Notes under the pieces: generated by a model
Told to the model about the DNA's origin: nothing
Databases searched by the model: none
What the model saw: only the letters and a program-made list of their open reading frames with translations
Part shown: positions 35,122 to 49,100 of the stretch, piece by piece
Layout: every line of letters starts with the position of its first letter
Position numbering within the stretch: position 1 is the first letter of the stretch
DNA from: Rhexocercosporidium sp. MPI-PUGE-AT-0058
Lineage: Eukaryota; Ascomycota; Leotiomycetes; Helotiales
Length of the DNA: 64,000 bases
Assembly (NCBI GenBank): GCA_020746875.1
Contig: JAGTJL010000034.1
Span: forward strand, 124,001-188,000
Reading direction: 5' to 3'
Made by a program: the position numbers and the translations under genes

Positions 35122-35711
35122 ATGATGAAATACGGTGGGGCAACTCTTGAAGCACTTGCGCAGCATGCTGGAAAAGGCTTCAAGGCTACAGTGGAAACTG
35201 CTGGCAAGTCGATCAAAGCAATAGTGAGTGATGGGTTGAGTCTTTTCTTAAGTATAGAACTAACCAATTTCTCCAATTAGTATCCTCAGACCATAGAGGC
35301 AAAAATTCAGTGCGTTTTTCAAGGCATAGCTTATCCTGTTAGCTTAGTACTAATCGGACATGTTCAAGGGGCACGACGGCGCATCGCTCATCAAAGGATC
35401 CGTCGGGTTCCAAGGAGGTCATTACCATCTCTTACCATACTGGGAAAGGGAGTAGATTACTCTCGATTCACGCTCACGATAATGGTACCTGGAATGAATT
35501 TTTTTCGAGAGCCAGAAAGAACGCCGGCGGTGGTGAATCTTCCAGTTCTTCTTCTGCTCAGGGTACTACCACTACCGACCTCACATGGAGGACGAACGAC
35601 CAGACCAAGTGTGCAGAATGGTGGGATGGTACGAAATAGGTTCAAGGAAATTGGTCTGATGGGTATCAAAGATGGTGTGCTTATTACAATGGTCAATATT
35701 ACTATTGGTAA
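35122..35711 (+). pseudogene. Small Trp-rich protein gene with a TGG-to-TAG stop
   Basis: Three exons: 35122-35223, 35281-35309 and 35369-35711. Introns have GTGAGT/TTAG and GTGCGT/AAG borders; the second contains a perfect TACTAAT branch site. Together they give 158 codons with one in-frame TAG at 35637-35639 (codon 134) between GTK and VQGNWSDG. A Trp codon there would restore the frame. The protein has an Ala/Gly-rich N-terminus, a Ser run and a C-terminus rich in Trp and Tyr with two Cys, ending QYYYW. No signal peptide is seen and no family is recognised. Confidence 0.5.
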
Positions 35712-37385
35712 CATCGTGCATGGGATTTGAGAATATTTGGTTTGTGCAAGTGAAATTTCCATATACTTGACCTCTATGGACCACATTTCTATCTTTTCAT
35801 CCTGAGCTTCTTCAAAAATTAGTTGAAGCCTATTTGAATGTGTACTCAAAAGTGTCCATCTGCGGGAGATGCCTAGTCGCCTTTGGGCCGGACCATGTTC
35901 CGGTGCGTGCGTACTGCGACCAGACTCCTATGACTGTAGACTTTTTCTCGGGCTAGTGCAAAGTTGGCTGAACTTCGTGGAGATGAAACTCCAAATTGAA
36001 TGTCGTCTCCTTTCCGATCCTGGTTCGTTTGAGGGAGCCATGAGGACCACTCCTGAGCAGCCGGAACCGACTCAGCTGTGGCTTGGCGGGGGCGGATCCG
36101 GGGGAGTCGTAGAGTGTCGCTTTGCAGGCCGTGGGTCCCCATCGCCTGTATCGCAGGTGTTATGATTGTAATTGGTGTTTAAGGAATGGTGGGTGTCGTT
36201 GCTGATCTCTTTTCTGCATGTCCTGGTGCCTCGTTTCTTTCTCCATTTCCCCTACCACGATCGCCACCAAGTGCCGGGCTTGGCGGAGCAAAGGGGTTTA
36301 AAGAAGTCCGTAAAGTATGGCGGCAATCATCGTTAATCTAAATCGCTAAATACTTGAGATATACCTTAAATTATATTCGGCTTAAGGGGCAATAGAAGAC
36401 ACCATTTGAGGCGTATCCCGTTAGCAACCTATTTCTTAAACTTTCCAAGGACGGGGACGCTCATGGCGTAACTACTTAGCTTTAAGCCTATCAAGCAACA
36501 TAAGACTAAGTGAGATACTTAGTTAATCTTTAGTGGCCTACATAGAGAGCCCATCGACTCAGTACTCAAAAGATTTACTGCCTTTATTACGCCTACTATA
36601 GCGCATACAGTGAACTCGCATACGACTCTTTCTACCTAGGGCCAAGTATTGTGGCATCAACATATATACATCGTCTTCGTTGACGCAGAATCAGACCTAT
36701 TTAGATGCTCCCCCATACAACTCGGTGCTAGCTTGCTTTTAGGGTCCAGGAGGCTGCTGGGTGCGTATCCCACGCAGCCGGAAACGGTGCTTATCGATCT
36801 CCAATTGCGTGGTTGGCAGAAGCTCAACAGCCTCCCTGACTACAGAATAACCCGTGTTGTCTAATTACCTCTGCTCGGTTCTACTGATCACTTACGGCTT
36901 GCCACCGTATAAGCTCTCCCTGCTGCCATATCTCTACCCCTCCTGCTTCTTCCATTAACGCTTCCTCGCCTACTTCCCTCCTCCCAAGTGATTCTACAGT
37001 CACTTAAGTGTCTTGCTGCCTAAAGCCGAGAGCTGAGGTACCACATTGTCAAGCATCTCGCAGCTCTTCTGGTTTGCCATCGGTTTCGGTGCGTTCTCGA
37101 CTATGGATCTCGACCTATGGTGCCTCGACAGACCAAGGATAAGAAGGTAGGTGCGCCGACCTATAAAGAATTTTAGTTAGCTAAATTAAATAATTCTTTT
37201 AACACACTAACTAGAACAAGCTACATAGGTCATCAGGTCTTGTACCTTAAAGCAATAAGCGAAAGTAATTCACTAAACTAGCGCATTAATTTACCGGTAA
37301 ACTAAGTATTTAAACCTTTTTATACCTTTTATTTTTTAATACCTCGCGAATATCAAATTTACATATTTACATATGTATTGGTCTT
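35712..37385. other. No gene recognised; partly AT-rich
   Basis: A minus-strand frame at 35873-36142 and a plus-strand frame at 36649-36864 lack features. Bases 36300-36650 and 37150-37380 are AT-rich and may be RIP-altered repeat remnants. Confidence 0.35.
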
Positions 37386-37604
37386 TTATACATGTACGTT
37401 ATGAGCCTGAGCTAGGTGCTGCTTCAGATACCCAATATTAGCGTACATCTTCCCACAAACCCCGCACCCCTTTTCAGCGGCAACATTCCTGTCCGCGTGC
37501 GCTGAGTCGTAATGTCTCTTCAGATCATGTCCCACATATGTTGTGTTGGCGTTTGGTCCACCGGCTGCAACGCAGACGTGACACTTGAGAGCTACGCTTG
37601 ACAT
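37386..37604 (-). CDS. Small C2H2 zinc-finger protein
   Basis: A single exon of 72 residues with a good ATG at 37604. Two fingers are visible. The first is CHVC followed by a long loop and HDLKRHYDSAH; the second is CGVCGKMYANIGYLKQHLAQAH, with CxxC spacing and a terminal His pair. Almost the whole protein consists of the fingers, without an activation or repression domain. It could bind nucleic acid or act as an adaptor. Relatives are common as lineage-specific small zinc-finger proteins in fungi. The target is unknown. Confidence 0.6.
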   Translation of the reverse strand: MSSVALKCHVCVAAGGPNANTTYVGHDLKRHYDSAHADRNVAAEKGCGVCGKMYANIGYLKQHLAQAHNVHV

Positions 37605-38269
37605 TTTCTTGATATTTGTCTTTGCCGATGTGGTCAGTGAAGGTTAGACTAGGAGGGTGCTGAAGAGGAAGCTGAAGACTTTTGGCTTTGGTTTGTGTTT
37701 GGTAAGCCTGTATGTTTAGGATTTCTGTGGATGTGTATCAAGTTGTTGTTCCTTTAATCAAGTTGTTGTTCCTTTTGTTGTGGAAATATTTGTTGGATAT
37801 GAAGGAAGGGAAATGCCAGGGTAGAACTGTATTTGCTTTTATACTTCTACAGAGACGATTTTCTGTGAATCTACTCACAATTGTCCGAAGGACATGATGA
37901 GCTCGACTGCTGAATCACAGGCTATATTTTACTCTGTTTGGGTTGATGAGCTTGATTGTTTGGAAATCGCTAAATTAGCGAACGAGCTATTAATAAGAAT
38001 AGAACGATTAGTGTTGGGACTTTCTTCCCTCTTGTTCATTCATGAGATAGAACTTTCAAACATAAAGGTAACATTACCATTAGCCTTGGTCTTTGACAAC
38101 AAGCTCTCAGGTTCATACGATCAAAAGACCCCAAATAAGCCAAATTTACATTTTCGTGAATGGTGTCTTGTATCCATATATACATCGACTCACTTAAAGA
38201 TATTTACACGAAGCCCCCTTCAAGTTCATCCACGCATCCCCATCCCTCTCCCTGAATATCACCATCCCT
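37605..38269. other. Intergenic; contains a 20-base tandem duplication
   Basis: No gene is seen. The right half is the 3' flank of the endoglucanase gene. Confidence 0.45.
37738..37776. repeat. Tandem duplication, about 20 bases twice
   Basis: ATCAAGTTGTTGTTCCTTT occurs twice in a row with a one-base difference at the junction. Confidence 0.7.
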
Positions 38270-39649
38270 TCAGACCCCTGGTGCATACGCCTTCAGCGTA
38301 GTATCATAATAATTATACCCAATACTACTCGGCGGCTCAAATCCGTAAATATAATCCCCCCACCAAGGCCCCCCACCCCACCACATCGCTCCAGTCCAGA
38401 CATCCGCGTTCGCCTTCAGCACCCCCAACATGCCCGTCACAGCACTCATACACTGAGCATTCGCACCCCCTGCAAACTCCCCAATAATTCCCATCTTCCC
38501 ATTCGCTTTCAACCACGCCGTCGCAGCTGCGACCCTCTCTGCTCCAATCGTAGATGACACGCACGCGGTACTCGTTCCCGACCCGTCGCTGTCAAGATAC
38601 TGGTGCATCTCGTAGACAATCTTGTTCTGGGGATCAGTCAAAGCTTTCAAGTTGTCGTTGACGCTCGCCCATGTCCAAGCCCCGGAGTAAGAATTTCCTT
38701 CCACGAAGATGTATTGCGATGTCGCGCCCACGGCGCGGATCGCATCAATGGCGCCTTGATTGAGGTTCAGGACGAGGGTTTGGTCCATGTCATGGTATTC
38801 GTTGTTGGTGTCGAAGATCTAGAAATCATCAGAACGCCATATGTAGACTCAAGATGAAGTCAATGTGACAAATAACGGGCTTAAGGAGCTTACCACTTTC
38901 GAATTCCCCTTAAACTGCGCAGCGAGATTCGTCCAGAACGTCTTGAACGCACTAACATCCGAGATGATCGCGCCATTGAATCGACCAAAATTATGAGGAT
39001 CAAGCACAGCATAAGCTCCCTTGCCGGTGATGTAATTCACAGTTGCGGTCAAATTTGCCAAGTAAGCTGGGCCTAGAGCACCCGAGATCCCAGAGGGAGC
39101 TAGGCGTTCCATGGAGAAGGCGACGCGGAATATGTTGTAGCCTTCGCTGATGAGTGTCTATTTGCAGTTGTTAGTCTGATTTTGGGAGGTTTTGGAGTGG
39201 AAGAGGGAAGAGGGGGAACATACATCGAGTGCGCTGTTGGCGGGGAAAATGAAATGTGTTCCCCAAACACCAGGGTAGTTTCCTTGTCCAAACTCAGCTC
39301 CAGACTCGTTGATTCCGAACCACTTGAATTTTCCACTTCCCGTCGAAGTTGGTGGAGCTGCTGTAGAAGTGGTAGTGGCCTTTGAAGTCGTCATTGCTTT
39401 AGATGTTGAGCTGGATGTTACAGCCTTCGAAGTCGTACTCATCACAAGCGTCGTGGTTGGCATGACAGTCGTCTCTGCTGTTCCTGGCACACATTGAGAG
39501 TACCATTGGCTCTGGAAGAGACAGTAATACCCCGATACACAGGTCGTAGTTCCAGTCCAGTTAGGTCCTCCACATTGTGCATAAGCTGCGAGTTGGGCTT
39601 GTGCTCCAACAGCGAGCAAGCCGCTCAACAGCACCAAAGTGGATCTCAT
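38270..39649 (-). CDS. Secreted endo-beta-1,4-glucanase, GH5 with N-terminal CBM1
   Basis: Exons 39649-39224, 39157-38894 and 38818-38270 join in frame to 412 residues, the size of Cel5A-type enzymes. Order of parts: signal peptide (about 1-19), fungal cellulose-binding module CBM1 (about 22-56, with QCGGPNWTG and four Cys), Ser/Thr-rich linker (about 58-107), GH5 barrel. The acid/base is Glu237 in DTNNEYHDM and the nucleophile is about Glu344 in GIIGEFAGG. It cuts internal bonds of cellulose. The ATG at 39649 is chosen because it starts the signal peptide directly; 39658 is TTG. A TATA box lies at about 39711-39718. All catalytic residues are intact. Confidence 0.95.
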
Positions 39650-39710
39650 TCTGCGCAAAGAAGACCAAGTTTTGCTGCCCTAAGAATCGACTCGTGGGGA
39701 TATGACCTTG

Positions 39711-39718
39711 TTTATATA
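39711..39718 (-). promoter_or_regulatory. TATA box of the endoglucanase gene
   Basis: TATATAAA on the minus strand, about 62 bases before the ATG at 39649. Confidence 0.5.
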
Positions 39719-41790
39719 TCAACTGCGGACACTTGAAGTCACCGCCTCTCAGATATGTCGCAAACATACATGAGGATGGCCGGCCCGCTGATATATCGAT
39801 CAAAACTACGCACAGAATGGTATTCACGAGTACAAAAGGACGCAGATTGTAGGTACAATTGAAAAAGATTAAACAACGCGGAGACCACCATCCGAAAAGG
39901 CGGGGTGCTGAACGTCGAACAACGTTTGACTAAATAATATCCGGGATTGAGGTGATCACTCCCTGACATGACTTACAATGAGCATCTAGCAAGTTACCGT
40001 AAAGCTTCTCATACCCCTTGCAATATACTCCGGGCAAGTATATGCCACACTAGAGCTCCATCCACCCACCCTGGCTAAGCCAGTAGATATATCGCGAAAT
40101 GTAACTCCACACCCCTCACTTTCCATCTGATAGCTCCAGGGCCATCTCGGCCCACGATCCCGAAGTGAGATCAAGGTACGACTCTACTTTTGCGAGACCT
40201 TGACTTCAACTGATTCCGTTTTTTCATATCTCGTGGTCCGTCTCCCTTGCTCCGGGATGGATAAACATGATAGCGGACGGAAAGTCGCGCACCGCTCCCT
40301 CTTTCGGACTTCTTCAGTGCGGAACTCCATACCCCGTAGTCGTTTGCTTGACACAAGGTTGTGTGAGGCTTATCTTGTGTACCGATAGAAGCTTGAGGAA
40401 GGGGAATGGTATTCTTCCACGACTCATTGGAGGACGTTGCATGACGCTTTGCATCCTGCATTGTGAGAGGCACAGTGGCGGAAAACTAGAACATGAAAGG
40501 ATTGGATATTTCAGATCGAGGGATCGATTGACTCTTTTAAAAACCCTTGCCGCAAACTAAAAGAGATGGGCGGTTTGATTAGAGAGTTCACGAAGGTCAA
40601 AATTTTCAACATAGTGCCTTGAAAATGCAAGGCCCGTCCGCACATCACTCCTAGAGCCTAGAGCTCCTCTCGTCCAAAGATCAGCAGATCGAAAGTCACA
40701 AACACATGACAGAAAATCACAAGTCACCCGAAGAAGACACGAGAAGACATTTGGTTGGTGAACGGACTTTCTTTCGTATTGGATATCATCGATCATCCCA
40801 ATGATTTCCCATCACTCAGCGCGTGTTCGCTGTAAGCCTAATGTAGTGTGTGTTCCATGCCAGCCAGCCGAACAATCTAACTGATGTGCTGCCCTGCCGC
40901 CCAGCATGAATGGACAGGAGCACTTCCGTATGCCATCAGCTCCATGCGCAAGCATCGATCTATTATCTTCGTTCGTTCCTCCCTTCCAATTCCTATCCCT
41001 CCTGACGGGCAAGGTAAGAAAGAAGAAACAACAACAAAGAATGGGATATCCATGCCTGCTTTTTAATTGCAGACGCCACACGCTTTCCATGATGAAAAAT
41101 CGAAACCCGAAAAGCAGAGATCAATCAGATCAATCATTATCCGATCCGTCCCGGGATCCTTCCATATGTCGCCCATGAGAAGAATTCCGAGAAAGATTTT
41201 CCATCCATCCACTTTTGTCTATCGCAACGCAAAGCAAAAACTAACGCAATTTCGCAGAAAACAGCCATGTGCAAGATCTTCTATGTGGGGAGGCAGCAGG
41301 TGAAATGCCTGCCGAGCCGCCGATGAATCATTGAAAGCAGAATTGATTCCGAAACATGACCGTCATGATGCGTTCTGTAAACCCAGGGATTTTCCACGCT
41401 CCCAAGGGAAAAACACAAATGACCGGTACGCCGTAAGTGGCGTCTCATGCGTCTGCCTGATCGCCTTCTGTCTATTGGGTATCTCGAGACGAAGGGCACA
41501 GCCAGGAACAAAAGACAACGCTATCTATTCGTATGCCGTTTGGATGGTCGAAAGCACAATGTAAAGCCGACTCCATTTGCGAGGGACAGGAGTCAGCTTC
41601 GATCGTGATTTTGCCGCCACCAGAAAATCGATTTCGCAAAAGTAAGAAACCAGGGACCGAGTGCGCAAAGAAAAAACCGCAGAATATCGAGGTCAGAACC
41701 CAGACACCAGCAAAGTTGCTGATGCCTCAAATGACGCCTTTCCCATGTCTAGATATAACAGGATCGAAGGAAGACGTCGGCAAGGTGGAT
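39719..41790. other. Intergenic; endoglucanase promoter and DED1 3' region
   Basis: About 2 kb without a supported gene. Frames at 40171-40560 and 41067-41303 have no protein-like features. The right end (about 41550-41790) is probably the DED1 3' untranslated region. Confidence 0.45.
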
Positions 41791-44078
<2,288 letters not shown>

Positions 44079-46264
44079 GATAAATGTTGTTGAGGCTGAC
44101 GACCGAGTTGATTGGTGTTGGCTTGAAAGGCTGTGGAAGAGTCTACTGTTCTCTCAAGACCGTGGGATCTTGTGTAGGGAGGGTAAGATCGTGCTGTGGT
44201 ATAGTAGTGAAGGTGAAAGGTCTTCGAAACGATTATGATGGACGAGTAGGCCGTGGTCGAAGAGAATGAATGTGCTGTTGATCGAGTCTAGGTTCAAATC
44301 AAACGCGAAGTCGTAACACGCAGCGTGGAATGCGTGTCGTGAAGAAATCCTCAGAAAGAACAAATTACTTTCAAGGAAAAGAGAGGAGAGTCGTGGTACT
44401 CTTGATCAAGGAGAGGGTGAGGTGAGGTGAGGAGGTTGTTGTTGTTTGTGGGAGGAAGAGGTTGTAGGAGGAAGAAGGAGAAGAGGCGGATGAGAACCCT
44501 GAAGATGGCAAAATTTTGTCGCCCGGAACCGATAAGTCACTTGGCCTGTTTGGTATTAGCGCCGTCGTATTGGGGCAAGGGGGGCCAGATTTGGAGGCCC
44601 AAGCTGGGAAGGAACGAAGCAAATGGTCATTCACCGCCTTTATATGCACGTGATATATGACGACGGGGCGGTTTTGGGGTTTCTGCCCGGATTGGAGGTT
44701 GGTTGGTAGATGGGAGGAAAATATTTGCATTTCGAGGTTGCACTGAGTCAGGGCCATACTCATGACTAATGAAGGGTGTTTTGACAATATTCTGCTGTTC
44801 TTCTGTGTTTCTTATTTTTACTACCCTATCTCTATCCCTTGTGTTATGCCCTCATACCTTTCCTGCGGATTCCAAAATGGCATCACCCCACGGCATAGAT
44901 AGGGGATCTATCTGCTCGTGAAGACTGAAAACCAACAAGGTTGCGGGAGCCACGGAGCGAATGAAGAGGCCTAGTAGTCATGGTTGGATCATGATTGGAT
45001 CCTGTACCACACAGAGATATACCTGCATGATGAGGCGGCGAATAGAAATTGCACGATTTGAAAATTATTTGTTGGAAGTCTAGGATGTGGAGTTTTTCAT
45101 TGGCTGCTTTCCAAAAGGGGTTTGCTTTTTCGAAAAGGGGTCAGAGCTGCTGCTCCATGTTTTGGCCCTGGCTTGGGATGGGGAGAGAGCCGTCACCGTC
45201 CGTCTACCTACTTATCTAGTAGATTCTAACGAGAGGGATGCACCAAGGCGAGCGATTGTTTAGTTCCGTGACTGTAACTCCCTCCTCAACAGTACTTTGA
45301 TACATGGGCATGGTTTCCACCAAAAACAGATTGCTTCTAGAGGTCACTTTAAGAACTCAACAGATCTGGTTGAACTGAGGAACAAAGTAGAACGATATCG
45401 CTCTTTCATATTGGTATGGTCCACAGCAGGATATGCCATTTCGCCAAAGTTGCTCGACTACAGAAAATATTCTACTCTGCCATTAGAATTAGAGCATCCA
45501 TCTTCAGTCTCGTGAGTTTATCATCCTGTCCGGAACTTATATTTCTACGTACCTGTCAAAGCATTCCTCTCCTTCTCAGCAGCAATGGTCATAGCTACCT
45601 CTGAATATCTCTGCTTTTCCACCTCTCAAAAGAAATCTGAGACCCGTTGGTTTCTACCGGTTAGTTGAAGACCAATATTGCATTTCCAAATTCGTTTTAG
45701 AAATCTCCACATAGATCCTCCCGAGGAAGTTATCTTGACAAGTTCCTGCGAGCCATCTAGGAATTTTCACTTGTAAACACGAGAAAGGCAAATCTCATTA
45801 GATGTCCCCTCCAACACTTCGTGGAGCTAGCTTTTCATGTAATTAACTACACTGTTAAGCCGATACAGCTCAACTACATCCTTACCCCCCTGACAACTAT
45901 TCTATCGGATTTTCAAAATATATTCAACTTTACGTCTAAATGTACTGTACAACACCTAGTTCAATCATCAGTACATGTTGGCACTTGACAATCTCACTTC
46001 CAAGTGCGCACATGTGTTTCGAGATATTCCTAGACGAGTCCACCCCTAGAATCATTCCGTCTATGTGGGCTGAAAGTACCTCAAACTGCGTACTTACATG
46101 CACTTTGAAGTACTATAAGTCAGCGACCCACAGATCCACCTTTCCGTACTCCACATACTCCATTTCCATATATAGTCAGCTGAGGCTCAAAGCTACCCCA
46201 ACTCCATTCTCCCAGTCCAAGACTCCACAAGGTTTCTTGCAGCTTATCAACAACCTTCCAGGTC
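44079..46264. other. DED1 upstream region and spacer
   Basis: The first 400 bases are probably the DED1 leader and promoter. No gene is supported further on; frames such as 45297-45515 and 45940-46536 are not protein-like. Confidence 0.4.
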
Positions 46265-47072
46265 ATGGCAATCATAGACTTCAACTTCACTCCTCCCTCT
46301 CTCAACACAACATTATCCATCCAACCACTCCCTCTCTGTCCTCACTAAGCTCACTTCAAACCTCCAAATCCAGCATTCCCTACGTCCACCAACAAATCAT
46401 CCCCCAACACAAGTCTTCCATCACCTCGTCTCCTCAACGTCAATGCCAAAGTCCACAATCAGCATATCCGCTACCAATCCAAAATCTTACAGCACCCAGT
46501 CCAACCGCCAGAAAAAGAAAAAGAAAAGAAATATAACAAACGCTCAGCTAACCCCAGTACAAAAACCAAAACTCGCCCACGAACTTCCCTCCAGTACCTA
46601 AGAAGTAAGAACTAAACCTATACTAGTAGACAAACAACAATCTAGCGACTCCAAACTCCATCGCCATAGGAATCCCGATTCCAAAAACGAACTACTACTG
46701 CTCACAGCCCTGAAATTAAAATCGAAGCAAATGATTACAAGTATACGCAGCAGTTCTTCCAGAAAGCCAAAAAAAAAAAAACCACAGTCCACCGAACCAG
46801 AACCCAATACACAACACCTACGAGGCAAAGAACGTGGACTAGAACCTGTACTTCCTCGAGAAGAAGGAAACAAAAAGACAATTCCAAAAGGCAACTGGGA
46901 AGAAAAGACGGACTTTGCATCCGAAGAGAAGAAGGAATACTACAGAATGGACTTGAAGAGATATAATGACCTTTCCGCTTGCCTTGGCCTACACTACACT
47001 ACAACACGCCATTCAATCTTCATACTCCCTTACTTATTTGCACCTCGCTTGGCTCTCTCTGTGGCCGAGTAA
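46265..47072 (+). other. Possible unrecognised gene with a disrupted frame
   Basis: A TATA-like ATATATA at about 46171 is followed by an ATG at 46265 (MAIIDFNFTP), whose frame meets TAA after 27 codons and then stays open to about 46615. A second frame from about 46600 to 47072 is charged and protein-like, including RGKERGLEP and EEKKEYYRMDLKRYNDL. The two blocks are in different frames, and I cannot see splice sites that join them. Either a decayed gene or an undetected intron is possible. Confidence 0.25.
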
Positions 47073-47544
47073 CGGGTTCACACATTAATTTTAGGCTTTG
47101 CTTTAAGCAGCTTTACCATGATTTATTCTTCCTTGCCTTATTTTAAAACATTTGAAATGACTCCCAGCTTCAGCGCTAGGTAAATGGGTGATGGGGAAGA
47201 GCTGTTACTGCTTATGATGATGATGTAGACATGTCAGCCGGTACATTGAGCTGCATTGCGAGTGTCAAAGCAGGTGGGAAGAGCAAGACGTATGGATCTA
47301 CACATCCTCATTAGGTTTGTAAATATCACATCTCCAGACCCTCTCGACTTGGGGAACCAAAACTGCGCCTAACATCAAGCCAAATTTACAGCACAGGGTC
47401 CGCAGCAAATCAGAGTTCCTGAAAGCAACCGCGTTCGCCATTCCATTTGATGCCATCATATCGCTATAATACAGCCTTCCATTCCATGACTATCATGCCA
47501 AATTCCCATCCACCCATCCCTCCACCCACTACATCCAATTCCCT
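47073..47544. other. Intergenic; PRE1 3' flank
   Basis: No gene is seen. Confidence 0.5.
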
Positions 47545-48550
47545 CTACGGACAAGCAATCCTCGCCTCATCATCATATTCGACCTCCTTAATCCCATCCT
47601 TCGTAATGACCTTGACCAGCATACCCTTGAAATCGATCGGCAACCTCCTCTTCAACTCATCCGTGCACAGCCGCAGCAACTTCAACCCCTCCTCGTAGTC
47701 AATATCTGGATGATGGTGCTTGTCGAGGATTGATAGACAGTAGTATTGAGCGTAGCCGTGGGCTGCGTATGGGAGGGGGGCGAGCGACGCTAGGTAATCG
47801 AGCCAGTACAATGAGGGGCGGGAGGTGATGGGGTCAACGCCGCCGAGGAGGAGGTTGACATTGTATGGTTTCCGGGAACGGAGAGAGGAGGCAAGTTCGC
47901 CGCGGACGAAGTTGGCGACTGCAGAGGGAGAGAGGTCGATGCCGTTGCGCATGCTATAGAGCTGGGCGTTGGCTTGGATATATTCTGCGAATTGGACTAG
48001 AAGAGTCAGCAGGAGGCCGAGGGGAGAGTATGTGAATAAGATAAAAAGACAATGTAGCTGTGCTAGGGAAGGTAGAACAGAAGAAGAGGATGGGAGTCGA
48101 GAAACTCGGAATAACGTCCAGCACCAAACGCCAGGTCCGGATGCCAAAGTGAACGTCTGGAGATGCAAAAGTATAGCATCTCTGCCTCCACGGCAGTGGC
48201 CTCCGGAGGAACAGCGGAGCGTCATAAACCGAACTCCAGCCCCAACTGCAGCTCGAAGCCCAAGCCGCCCAGCTCAATGCTCTCTCCCATCCCATCCCAC
48301 CCAATCCATCTAGACGAAATAAAACCGAACTCACTCGTATCGCCAGCCTCCCCGGAAAAAGCCATCAGCGTATGCTTATTCAAGGCGCGCGTCTTGTCGT
48401 CTGAAGCCTTGAGAATGGTGGCACCTCGCATTGCAGCTTTCGAAGCGGCAACAAGGGTGAAGTCCTTGCCGGTGATGCCCAGTAATACCTCCCTGTGGAA
48501 GGAGGAAGGTTAGCAGATGAACTCTGGAGCCGAAGAGGGGGGGTGTACAT
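47545..48550 (-). CDS. PRE1: 20S proteasome subunit beta-4 (Pre1/PSMB2)
   Basis: Exons: 48550-48549 (only AT of the start codon), 48492-48335 and 47996-47545, joining to 203 residues. The sequence follows the Pre1 orthologue closely: MEVLLGITGKD, AASKAAMRG, SDDKTR, HTLMAFSGEAGDT, QFAEYIQAN, LRSRKPYNVNLLLGG, LPYAAHGY, MLVKVITKDG. Beta-4 is a non-catalytic ring subunit, and as expected no N-terminal Thr nucleophile is present. The first intron (48548-48493) lies within the ATG. The second intron is long for this genome (338 bases). It is divergent from RRP9 with about 550 bases between starts. Confidence 0.95.
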
Positions 48551-49100
48551 TTTGATTGCTGTGTTGTGGTTGTGAGAGTGGAAGGGTTGGTGTTGTTGAA
48601 GTTGAAATGGAAAGGCTGTGATATGGTGTTGTATGAGGTTCTACGCGTGGAGCTTGCTGCCTCTGATGGAAAGCTGGAGCTGCTGGTGGGAAGGAGCTAG
48701 CGGCCGCCTGGGATGGAAGGCTGGGCTGGATCCAGGAACGAGAATATGAGAGAATATCAAGTAGAAAACAAGGTCAACGGTTTTTATAAGAAAGAAACAT
48801 GTCTTATTGAAAGACATGCGTGGCTCTGCGGAGTAAAGTCATAGAATATCCGGCTGGGTCGGTTTTCTGAATATTGAATTATCGATTTTCTGATGTTGCA
48901 GTTCAGTAGAGTATTTTGATATTCCCCATGCCAAGCCCGCTCCCGCGCTAAGCCCGATGCATCCCCTCACCGCCGGCAGAATATAATTTTCCAATGGGCA
49001 GCTGCGGGTGGAAGAAGTGCAGCCTCGAAAAAAAGTTCAAAACTCCAAGAAGTAAGCTTCACAATACCACTACTTCGCAGGACATTCCACCACCTCCACC
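48551..49100. promoter_or_regulatory. Divergent promoter region between PRE1 and RRP9
   Basis: 550 bases separate the two start codons. No TATA box is evident. I did not recognise a specific factor site. Confidence 0.5.

Noticed and set aside
45940..46536. Plus-strand open frame of 198 codons
   Set aside because: Ser/Thr/Pro-rich composition of CT-rich DNA, no domain, and it overlaps a more protein-like frame.
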